This document shows positions 24,001 to 36,000 of a DNA stretch of 64,000 nt, in pieces. Each line of letters starts with the position of its first letter. Within the stretch, counting starts at the first letter, position 1. The notes beneath the pieces were generated by a model. That model was not told the DNA's origin. It worked only from the letters and a program-made list of their open reading frames with translations, and searched no databases. The stretch is taken from NCBI GenBank assembly GCA_946894095.1, contig OX335647.2, forward strand, positions 18,060,001-18,124,000. Direction: 5' to 3'. Position numbers and translations under genes: made by a program. The stretch comes from Incurvaria masculella (taxonomy: Eukaryota; Arthropoda; Insecta; Lepidoptera; Incurvariidae).

Positions 24001-27000
24001 ACAATTATCTATACTCTATACTATTATATAAAGAGGAAAGGTTTGTTTTTGTATTTGAACCGAATAGGCTCTGAAACTACTGAACGGATTTGAAAAGTTA
24101 TTTCACCGTTGGAAAGCTACAGTCTATCCGAGGGACATAGGCTATGTTTTATCTTAAAAAAATTAGGGATTCTTACCAAAACTCCGATAACGTAACCCAT
24201 GGTGCAAAAAAATTACCAAGAATGTTCATTACATCGCGTGCGCTGCGAAAACTATTCACGATAGAACAAAATGATGTAATACAATTTTATAGAACACATT
24301 ATTATCTACAAAAATGTCGCGACAGCATACATCTAACTATTATAGTTATGTCACAATAAGTGTGCATTTATTTTTAAATAAAAAATTAAATACCGCCGCT
24401 AGAAAAGGCTCTTTATTTGTACCTAGATATTAATCCTTATCAAGATAAATAAATTATTATTTAAGACTGTTCCAATACCTTTATATTACTTTTTGAATTA
24501 TTCGATTCGGACATTTCATTCCAAAGATATCATAAGTTCAAAAATTAGAAAAAACTCTGCTCGGCCAACTATGCGTTTTAGAGTTTGTAGGCGTCACTCA
24601 GAGGTACGGGAGGGGAGTCAGTCGGCTCCCTACGCAGCAGCCGTGTGCGGAATTTAAGAAATTGTCGCTTGATAATATTTTGTCGCTTGATGATAATTAG
24701 TTTAGTAGGTAACTAAACGCATTCAAAAAGTTCTTTTCAGAACTAGACCCATTAATATATGTTGTACATTTAGTTATTCTAATAAATAAGTGACTGATAG
24801 TTTTTATGATTTTCGATTAAATACTTTTTAGTTGTAGGTTATAGTAGTAGTTGTAGGTAGCTAATAACTGTTAAACATGTTTGAAAAATGTTACGGCTTT
24901 TCACGTGGCAGGAAGATACATTCTCCAAAGACATTCTCAAAAGCCGTAACATTTTTCAAACATGTCTAACGACCGCGGTAATCTCAAAAGTATCATAATA
25001 ACAGTTAAGCTAATTATTTAGTAAAAAATAAAACAACATCAAATAATGTTTACTCCCTGGCTTTAACTCAATAAATTATTTATTTAATGGCTTTGTTTTG
25101 TGGTTATGACCTTTTTACAATAATTAATAGTATGAAAAATACAAAAAAGTAAAAAATACAAAAAAAACCGGCCAAGTGCGAGTCGGACTCGCACACGAAG
25201 GGTTCCGTACCATCGTAGAAAAAAAAAAACAAAAAAATCACGTTTTTTGTATGGGAGCCCCCTTTACTTTTAATTATTTTATAATCTTACCTATTTGTTG
25301 TTATAGCGGCAAAATAAATACACACTCTGTGAAAATATCAGCTGTCTACCTGTTACGGTTACTGAGATACAGCCCTGTGACAGACGGACAGACGGACGGA
25401 CGGACGGACGGACGGACGGACGGACGGACGGACGGACGGACGGACGGACGGACGGACGGACAGCGGAGGCTTAGTAATAGGGTTCCGTTTTCACCCTTTG
25501 GGTACGGAACCCAAAAAAGAAACAAATATATATTCACAAAATTTGTTATTTTTATTTCAAATATTTCAATGTAGGTGTATATGCTCTTTTTTTAGGAACT
25601 CTACGTAATAAGGGCTTTATTTGTGTATCATTGTGTCAAAATAATATTTTTTCAATTATATGGTTGGGGAAAAAGTTTCTTCGCATTTTTTAAGAAAATT
25701 CAAAACATTTTTTAATATGGTTTATTTACATTTAACTAAAGTATGTAGGTACCATTTTGTTTGATAACTTTTTGCCATCTTGTAGGTAGGGACATGATCC
25801 CATTGCTATAGAAATATTGGGACTTCTGATCAATATACCGCGACAAGTGGTTTTGGCAGTCCTCTCGTGATGTTAACCTGACACTGCCTAAAGAATTCTG
25901 AAGAGACCTAAACAGGTGGAAATCTGAATGTGCAAGGTCAGGACTATACGGTGGATGCATTAACACCTCCCAGCCAAACTCTCTTCGTTTTTGCTGAGTG
26001 GCTAAAGATGTGTGAGGTCTAGCGTTATCATGATGAAAAACCACACCCCTTCTGTTGATTAATTCCGGCCGCTTTCTCTCAACTTCTTGCTTTAATCTCA
26101 TCAGTTGTTCGCAGTAGAGTTCAGAATCGATGGTCCTGCCTGGTGGTAACAGCTCATAATGAATAATGCCCTTCCAATCCCACCACACACACAGCATCAC
26201 CTTGTTGCGAGTTAACCCGGGTTTCGCCACAGTCTGTGAAGCTTGACCGGCCTTTGACCACGACCTTTTTCGCACGTTCTTGTCGTACGTGATCCACTTT
26301 TCATCACCAGTTATCAGCTTCTTCAAAAATGGTTCGGTTTCATTACGTCGTAATAAAGAATCACAAATGAGTACACGGTTCATTAGGTTTCTTTCAATGA
26401 GCTCGTGAGGTACCCAAATATCGAGCTTTTTTGTGTACCCAGTTTTTTTCAAATGCGCCAAAACTGTTTTGTGGTCAATTCCTAGTTCTTCAGCTACGCC
26501 GTAACCACTGATATGCCGATCTTGCTCCACTTTTTCAAAAATGGCATCCATTTTATCCGTAATAGGGCGACCAGAGCGACGTGCATCTTTGACATCAAAA
26601 TTTCCGGATTGAAAACGCTTAAACCAAATTTGTGCTACTCTCACAGACACTGCACTAGGTCCATAAACATCGCAAATTTTTTTCGCGGCTTGCGTTGCAT
26701 TTTTACCTTTTTTGTAGTAAAATTTTAAAATGTATCGAATTTCTTCATTAGATTCACTCATTTTGACAGTACGAAAAACAAATGAGAATCACACATTTTC
26801 CTAATTTGAATTTGGAATTATGTTCTTTAAAATTTAAACTTTCAATGATACCAAAACCAGCCAGATACAAATAGTATAGCCAAAGAGATTTTATTACAAG
26901 TTCATACATACTATAATGCGAAAAGACTTTTTCCCCGACCTATTATTATGCCCGTGCAAAGCCGGGACGGGCTGCTAGTAGCTTATATATAGATATATTG

Positions 27001-30000
27001 AACACATATATTAATTTATTTGCTCTATTATTTGTGTTTAAACTCTTAGCAAAGCTTCTTACCAGGTTATTTTTTACAGCATCATTTGCAGTAAATTATA
27101 ACTTTTTCAACTCTATTGCATATTTAATAAAAATGAGAGACGCCTGTACGTCCCGGGTGCGACGAATTCTCTTGACCTGCTGCATTAGTGACACGAGAGT
27201 CATTTCAGGCTCTCTTGAGACTAGATGTGTTCATTTAAAGCGTGACGTAGTTATGGCCCGTCGCCCTTAGGCCGCGGCCGCTGAAGAGAAAGGAAGGAGA
27301 GGGGGCATGCGGTCCATATCGCGTCTCCCCTGTATGGTCGAAATTACCATATAATTGTATGGGAATCGGGCGGCGCGTCGTATGCCACACAGTCGAAACA
27401 TCGTCACCGCGCGCGAATGTGCTCTAAAATAGTGTTTGTCAAGTCAGTTCCCACCCACACAGGCCCTCCAATACGTCTGCGACTACGTTTGCGTCTGGCA
27501 TGACCGTTGAAGATAGACTGAAAGGTTTTGAAAATTGGAGACAGCGGGTCCCATAGTAGGCGCGATCGATGCCAAATCTATTCCCTTGTTATCTATGGCC
27601 GCGGCATGTACATCTGCCGCCCCTAGGCCTTGGCTTATACGGCCTATTGGCAAGTCCAACGCTGAGCTTACAGAAGAGAAAAGGAAGGAGAAGTGGCATG
27701 TGGACGTAATCGCGACTCCGCCGCACACAAAGTAAGTACGCCGTATGTGAAACTGGCCTTGCTTCGTATGCCACTTGGTTCAAACATCGCTATCGCGCGC
27801 GACAGTGATCCCTAAATGCGTTCGCCAAGTTTTTTTTTTTTTATGCGACCTGACATGGATGGCTAATACCACACAACTACCGTTATGATATAAGCCCAAT
27901 ACACCACATTCCCGAAGGAATTAGGTGCCATGCCAGGACCTTCCCTTTATGAGGCACGGCTACATTGAACTGGATGGAAAACACGGACAATTTTTCATTG
28001 CCGCTTCGACCATCTTTTCATCCAATGCGATGGTACCAACCCGGGCGGGCTTAAACCCTACCACCTAGTAGGGGAAGGGGACCTACAGTTTTACATGGAT
28101 TCCGAACCATGGAGCAGCTCGCATTCGTGACGAAATGCACTTATCGAACTCTGAAAGAGAAAGACAGTGGTGCAAGTTGGTATCGAACCCGGGCCTCTGG
28201 TACGCTAGGTCAGTCCCCGCGCCGCTAGGCTACGAGCCGCTTAAGTCAGTTTCCATTCAAACATACCCTCTAATACATCTGCCACTATGTTTGCGTGTGG
28301 CATGTAGGTTTAAATTGGGTTGGTAGTTTTACAAAATTGGAGACAATGGGTCTCAAAATTATCGCGCTTGATGGCACATCTCCTTCCTTTTTGTTCTGAG
28401 GCTGCGCTCAACTAAGATCCTTCCGACGTCACGTTGTGGTCTGTTTAACTACAACAGGTAATATTAACTGATGATTGACTAGAAGTAAATATTTTTAAAA
28501 ACGTTTTTTAAAAATTAATATTATATAATATATAAATAAAATTATAAACATCTAATAAAAAACACAAGAAAACAATGGATTATTTTAGTAAGTTTAAGGG
28601 TTGAGTTATAGACGACTGGCTCTGTAGTAGTTTAGGATGTACATAAAGAAACATAAAAAATGTTCTTTGCCGAGAAGCGAATGAAAATAAATTGCAGTCA
28701 CAGCTCGATCAAAGAATCTCAATGCGTCTGGATATCGTGCGGCTCTCCCGCTCGCGGTTGAGGTTCGATAACCTTCGTAAGACAATGACTAGAGCAAAAT
28801 AAAAGAGATCATAGTCGGAATGTATAGCAGCTCGTCACGAAACATTATATCATCGCGCGGAGTCGACGTATCGGGCTATTGATATCGTTCATGTTGAGAG
28901 ATGATTCGACGCCGGCGGACGTTCACCGCGGCGGAGCTGTGTGCTGTGCTGCGTGCTGGGCAGCTGGGCTTCGCGTCGGTGCCCGCGCGTCAAATAATTC
29001 GATGGTAGATTCGTTATTTTTCAGGATTTTAGTTATTTAGAGATATTTAATGGTGCGAGACAGCATCCACGTTTGACCGACCACCGAGGGGTCACTCACT
29101 CAAGGAATCTGGTGTACAATCGTTTGGGAATCTCAAGAATCTTAGGTGGGAGTCCGAGGAATCTGGTGGGAGTCCGGAGAATCTCGGAAATCTTATGTAA
29201 TCCCGAGTAATCCTAAAGAATCTGGAAATCCCAAGGAAATCATTGGGAATCCTATCAAATTCATGGAAATCTCGGGTAATCTTAGGCGGAGTCCGAGGAA
29301 TCCGATGGGAGTCCGAGGAATCCGATGGGAGTCCGAGGAATCTGGAAATCTTATGTAATCCCGAGTAATCCTAAGGAATCTGAGAATACCAAGGAAATCA
29401 TTGGGAATCCTTTCAAATTAATGGAAATCTCGGGTAATCCTGGGCGGGAGTCCGAGGAATAGGAAAATCTTGGGTAGTCTCGAGTACTCCCAGGGAGTGT
29501 AGGAATCCGAAGGGAATCATTGGCAATCCGATCAAAGTCTTTGTAATCTCAGATAATCTTGTCGGGGTCGGACTAAGCCGGTTTTTGTATGCTTAGTCCG
29601 GTGCAATTCTAGTACAGTACGTAAGTTTTGACAGGTCAGTTCTGAATAAGACTGTAAAGGTTTTTAAAATAAGAGTACCTTATCTCGAGTACGTGAAATA
29701 TTTACTAGGTTTTTAAATATAGACTTTTATAACGGCCCAGGCAAAGAAATAATCAACTTTGACCTAATGATGGCTGAGATACTAAGGGATTTCGAAAGAT
29801 CGGAGTACCTCATCGTGAAGTTGAGTATGTCAAATATGTATTATGGCTTCAAAAATGGTATTGCATAATGCATCAGGCAAAAAAAAAAACAGGGCTGACC
29901 TAATGATCGCTGAGATAATACGGGATCTAATCTAACAATGATAGCGCAGCCGTGGGCGCGGCCGCCAGTTTGCGAAGAAATCACGCACACGTGTGCGCAC

Positions 30001-33000
30001 GAGTGTGCGCAGCGCGCACCCCGCGTGTGCCCGACGACCCAATTCCAAAACATATTCAGTCGTATTCAGAGTAAACCTGTCAAAATTTAGTACGGGATAA
30101 GCACCGGATTAACCAAACAAAAACCGGTGTAGTCCGACCTTAATACGCGTACTATGCGAATAGAAGGTTATCATGCGTATACTACTTTTTAGGGTTCCGT
30201 ACCCATAGGGTGAAAACGGAACCCTATTACAAAGCCTCAGCTGTCCGTCCGTCCGTCCGTCTGTCACAAAGCTGTTACTCATGAACCGTAATAAGTACGT
30301 AGCTGAAATTTTCACAGAGTGAGTATTTAATTTGCCGCTATAACAACAAATAAGTAAAATTTAAAGATAATAAAAAAATACAAATAATATTATTTTTTGG
30401 TGTTAAATCATTTACGATGGTACGAAACCCTTTGTGTGCGAGTCCGACTCGCGTTTGTTTACTGTGTATTGGGTGGGCGACTTTTAGTCAGTGATTTTGA
30501 TTAAATAATTAGATGATTGTAGGTATGTTGTGAACCGAGCTTGGGGCGGACTAACTTTACTACGCGTATTAAGGTCGAAGTAAACCGGTTTTTGTAAGGT
30601 TAGTCCGGTGCTAATCTCGTACCAAGTTTTTACAGGTTCACAGTGAGTACGACTGCAAGGGATTTCGAAAAAGAAGAGTACCTACCTAATCGCGAAGTTT
30701 TCTACGTGAAATATTTGCTAAGGTTTCAAATATAGCCTTTTATAATGACCCAGGCAAAAAAAAAATCAACCCTGACCTAATGATGGCTGAGATTCTAAGA
30801 GATTTCGAAAGAGCGAAGTACCTCATCTTGAAATTTAGTATGTGAAATATGTACTGTGGATTCAAAAATGGTATTGTATAAAGCCTCAGGGAAAGAAAAA
30901 ATCAGCGCTGATCTAAAGATCGCTGAGATAATATGGGATCTAATTTAACCGGATTCCGCCTGGGCCGGCCACGGCGCGGGGGCTCCCCGCTCGGCGCCGC
31001 CGCCCGCGCCCGCGCTTTTGCCGCCTCGCGCGGACGCCGCGCCCGTGCCGAACCCCCCCGGCCGCGCCGCCCGCCTGTCTGCGATGACGTCACGGACACG
31101 TGCTGCGCGCAACGCGCAATTATAAGTCTCTATGAATCGTTGGTGGTCACTAAGAATCTTTAGAAATCCCGAAATCATTGGAATGTACCAAAAATGTGTT
31201 GGTAGTCCTTAAAAAATCCAGAATCCTCAGAAATCTTACGAAATCCCAGTATATTTGAAATCTCCAAGAATCTTTGGTAGTCTTTGGAAATCTTTAGGAA
31301 TCTCCAAGAATCTTTAGTAGTCTTTGGAAATCTTTAGGAATCTCCAAGAATCTTTGGAGTCTTTGGAAATCTTTAGGAATCTCCAGGAATCTTTGGTAGT
31401 CTTTGGAAATCTTTAGGAATCTCTAAGAATCTTTAGTAGTCTTTGGAAATCTTTAGGAATCTCCAGGAATCTTTGGTAGTCTTTGGAAATCTTTAGGAAT
31501 CTCTAAGAATCTTTAGTAGTCTTTGGAAATCTTTAGGAATCTAGAAATCCCAAGGAAATCTTGACTACTGGGAATCTGGTGTACACTTTTTGCTCGAGTG
31601 ACTAACCCCTCGCCGACCACCGCTCAGTTCTCTCGATCTCACTCCGTCCCTCTTTCTCCGAGCTCCGTCCCACATCTGGAAAGTTCTACATGCAAACAAC
31701 TTTACATTTCTAAATTAATATAAAATCGATTTCAATGATTATAGATTATAGATTTTTTATTATTGATTATAGTTTTCGTCAAAAAGGGATCTCCATTTAC
31801 AGGTGAATTTTTAAACAGCGAAAATCACTCATAGTAAGAGCCGATTTAGATAAAAAAACTAACACTGCATTATTAGATTTTTGTTAAAAAAAGTCGGGAA
31901 TCGAAATCCCTTACTGTTAGTAAATACGGGAAGGCTGTATTTTGTCGCTTATAAGGGACCAATTGCTAATAAAATTTTTCGAAATTAAGTACCACACACT
32001 GGACTAGACGATTGTATTACCCACCTGCATTGAGCATCACAACATATTTAAAAATTATGTTATCTCTTCGCTGTTAAAGTTAAAAATATTTTATACAACT
32101 TAATTAGTGAAGGTACGGGTAATGTAAGAATACTTTAAAATACGAGTCAGTTAATGAAATATTCGCCCTTTCCTTTAATTTGCCGTTTAACATTACTTCT
32201 TGAATTGGTTCCTTCGAAGCGACACTATTTATTGGCTAGTGAAATAATGCAGCGTGCGTATTTTTTCTCAAAACAAGGACTTTGACATTTTTTAATCGAA
32301 TAATGCAATTTTGAGTGTTTTTTTCTCGTAGTTTCCGATTTGCGATTTCCCACTGATGCCGTGATCTAACTATCTACAATACATACAAAGTATGAAACCC
32401 TCTGTGCGCGGGTCGGGCTCGCATCTGCCCGTTTTTGTTTGCTAAAAGTCTTACTAAATTTGTATTTATGCTTATTAAATTTATTACAATTCTTTTTTAA
32501 GCATTTATAGGTTTTCTATAAAAACATTTTACTGTTCCGGATAACATTTTCTTTTCCCTTTATCGTCGTTGTTGGGGAAAGTATTATTGGCGAGCATAGT
32601 GGAATCGATGTGTTCGTACGAACATTCGTCAAGGTTTCCAATTTTAATCAATCGCAAGCATATCGGTGCTGTCCACTTTTGGTCGTGATATGTTTCGCTT
32701 GACATACATTCAACGTTTCGGAAAGAGGTACATAAACCGACGCGGACCTAGATCAATGAACTGGCGAGGGCTGGGCTGGGCTGGGTCAACGATCGACACG
32801 TCGAGATACAGTTCGGCGTCTCGTCTAATTCGAACGCATTGTACTTTGACGGCACGGTGACGGAGCCTCACTTGTTCTACATTCTAGAGAATCTCTTTTG
32901 TTTATGCGCAAAATACTCGGGAATGAAAGCGGATCGAGTGCTATGATTTTTTTTACCCATTCAAATGATTCCAGAATACAAATGTTTAGATAGCTACGCA

Positions 33001-36000
33001 TCTTTTCGTATCACGGTCAAAACCATTCTTTGTTTTCCCTAAGGTTTGCCCCATCCCAGAACACGCAACTCTACATATATTTATGTTTAATATTAAAACT
33101 TCTTTTTTTTTATGTGACTGGACATGGATGGCTAATACCACAAGTTCTGTCATGGTATTAGCCCAACACACCACATGGGAACTAGGTGCCATGCCAGGAC
33201 CTTCCTTATATTGCACGGCTACATTGAACTGGATGGAAAACACGGACAATTTTCATTGCCGCTTCGACCATCGTTCATCCAATGCGATGGTACCAACCCG
33301 GGCGGGATAAACCCTACCACCTAGTAAGTAAGGAAGGGGACCTACAGCTTAACGTGGAATCCGAACCACGGCCAGCCTCTCTCAACGGTCGCATGGTCAC
33401 CCATCCAAGACCAGACCGGACCCAGTGTTGCTTAACTTCGGAGAGCGATCGCCGAAGTGTCGCGCCACTAGGCGCTTACTTATGTTCTTTGTAATATTTT
33501 TATTTCTTAACTCTTAGTCAAAAAATAAAAAATACATCTTGACATTGAATCAGTTCTTTTAATTTAATTTATATTTTAAATGTTTTTGATCTAATTGCAA
33601 TTTGTTGACTGGTCAAGATCACAAGTCCGGGCACATTTCGCCCGGCGAATAAGACTAGAAATGCACAGAGGTAACACATCCAGTATTTTAGGTACAACTG
33701 GAGTTTCGGCTCTTCTAGAGGTATTTTATCTATAAGTTTTGTTTGCTTTGTTTGGTGTTGATTTACACCCCCTAGTTAAAAGTTAATTAACGATTAATCG
33801 CGTTAAGGTGGCCCATCCCGCTCATCTCCCCATACAAAAGGGGAAAGAAGATCACGCCCATATTTCTTGTCAGAGATCCAACATTTTGCTCGAAATAGCT
33901 TTATTTGATCGAACTAGATGTCTGATGACCATTGGCATTGTAAAATTATGTTTGGTTTCTAAGTTATAAGGTCCGAAAGTTCGATTTTTTTGCGCGTTTT
34001 ATACAATAACTCTGGAGGTGGATTACGCAATGATAAAGTAAGAACATCTTCAAAAGATTAATCATCAGACATAGCTTATTTAATCAAGATAATCTATTTG
34101 GTTTTTGTTCGATTTTTAGTACAGCGGTCAGTCGTTTTGAAATTAAAATTTTCGTAAATCTTACCAAATCATACACTATGCACATTGTCTTTTTTGTAGA
34201 CATTTTGCATCTTCCTCATCACGAACCCTGTCTTATTCTTTGAAACAAGAAGGTCCCAGAGCGCAACAGCACGGTTTTGTACCGTGCCCGCGAATGAGTT
34301 AGTCCCGCCGGGTTGGGCCACCTTAACTTTTTTAAACATTGCTCATATCACATCACAACCAGCTAATAAACTGGTTTATCGGATACATGTATATTTTAAA
34401 GTACTTAATAAAATAAAATAACAATACTGTTAAAAAAAAGTAATATACATTTGTCAATACGATAAGTTTAAAACGGCTGCTGTGCACTTTGGTCAAGTGT
34501 TAATCAAATCTTGGCGAAAATTACCTCGTACGATAAGTGTTGGGCTAGTGTGTTTACCTGTAATTTAGGGTGCGGTATTGTTTTTGCAGGGTCGACACAA
34601 GCGCAACGCGACCTTCCCCGGCGGCCAGCCTGCCAGCCTGCTGCAGACCTCCACCACCGTCCGCAGTGAGTACCTCTAAGTACTAGCTAGCTACCACCAC
34701 CCCACCACCCCACACTTGCACCAGCCCACCACCTCGGAGTTGCCAGGCGAGCCTGTGGCTGAATAGAGATAAAGTTTTACCAAAGATAATCCTAATAATG
34801 GTTTTACCTCATCATATTTAAATTCCATTCAATAAAACAATCCGTCAGGTGCGTTTGACAAAACAAAATTCATGTTTGAGTGATGTGCCCTAAAACTTTG
34901 TAAACTCAGATCTGTCGAACTCATTTACGCTGGAAGTATTTTGTATTGAAACCTATGAAGGCTCAGTTGTTTATTTAATGTGCAAAATAGAAGTAAAAAC
35001 TTTCTTAATGTGACTGAGGAAACATGCACTTCCCATTGTATGGACCTTGATCACCTCATTGTCGTTTTTGCTTGTATCGTGAATGTGAGGGTTCGGTGGT
35101 GTTGCGCGTGCCGCAGACGGCAGCGCGAGCGGCGCGCGGCCGCGCTACAACAGCTGCCACGCGGGCGCGGGCGGCGCGGGCGCGGCGGCGGCGGCGGGCG
35201 CGGGCGCGGGCGCGGGCTGGGCGCACGGCGGCGGGGCGGCGCGCCCGCAGCCCCCGCAGCCCGAGATAGCGACGCTGGCGGCGCCGCCGCCCATTGACAC
35301 CAAAGGTATCTAAAATGGGACAGATATTTTATTGACATGCTTGTTGCAAGACTGCACTTTATGACTCTAAGGCTCTTTTCCACCCAGTTATGATTTCCTT
35401 ATTCCTCACATTAAAGGGCCTTTCTTAACATCTCGCAATCGATACCAGTACAAGATAATCAGCACTTCAGCAATAAAGGCCCTTTAAGTGTCGATTTACA
35501 TAAATCAATAGTTTGTGAAAACCAGGGTAATAATAACAACAACCCACGCTGTGAAAAGTCTTCAATTATAAATTACTTAACCTAATAACCTATGAGCGGT
35601 GAACTGACACCCATTATTTTTTAGTAATTTTGAGTTGTTGAACGAACTACTATGATGAAGTTTTGTGAAACTGAAAACTGCATGCGTCATGCTTTCATGT
35701 ACTAAACTTTCCATAAAAAACCTACCCGTATTGTTTTGTAAATTTAATGATGGGATAGTAAGTCCCTAAAACATTGAACTTTCGATATTCGTTTTATATT
35801 GATACCTTATTATTCAAAGTGGAGCCATCTCTTACTAGGAAGAGCATAACGGAATTGTCTTCGGAAAAACTTATCGGAATCTGTTTATTTCCCCTGGTTT
35901 ATGAAAGGAAACGACTGTGCAATACATTGAACAAATTCTACCTATGTTAGTTTCGTCGTGGATAATGTTAATGTTATATCACAACACGACTCGAGCAGCA

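Larger units (their letters stand above)
24008..26978 (+). mobile_element. Putative non-autonomous Helitron (Lep1-like), interrupted
   Basis: The left edge is A|TCTATACTC at 24007/24008. The first 350 bp match by memory the common lepidopteran repeat 'aggctctgaaactactga..ttgaaaa..cgttggaaagctac'. The right edge is a hairpin, GCCCGT (26950-26955) with ACGGGC (26967-26972), then TG and CTAG|T at 26975-26979. Helitrons start TC, end with a hairpin plus CTRR, and insert between A and T; all three hold. The interior holds a GGAC-type repeat and a mariner, so the two ends could also belong to different copies. Confidence 0.6.

Noticed and set aside
25346..25574. ORFs across the GGAC array ([11 protein letters not shown] and [11 protein letters not shown])
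   Set aside because: Pure translation of the tetranucleotide array inside a known type of interspersed repeat.
28150..28240. tRNA gene on the minus strand
   Set aside because: A and B boxes are present but the arms do not pair as a tRNA and the SINE body is attached.
35051..35383. Minus-strand Pro/Arg-rich ORF
   Set aside because: Antisense shadow of the Gly/Ala exon of osp.
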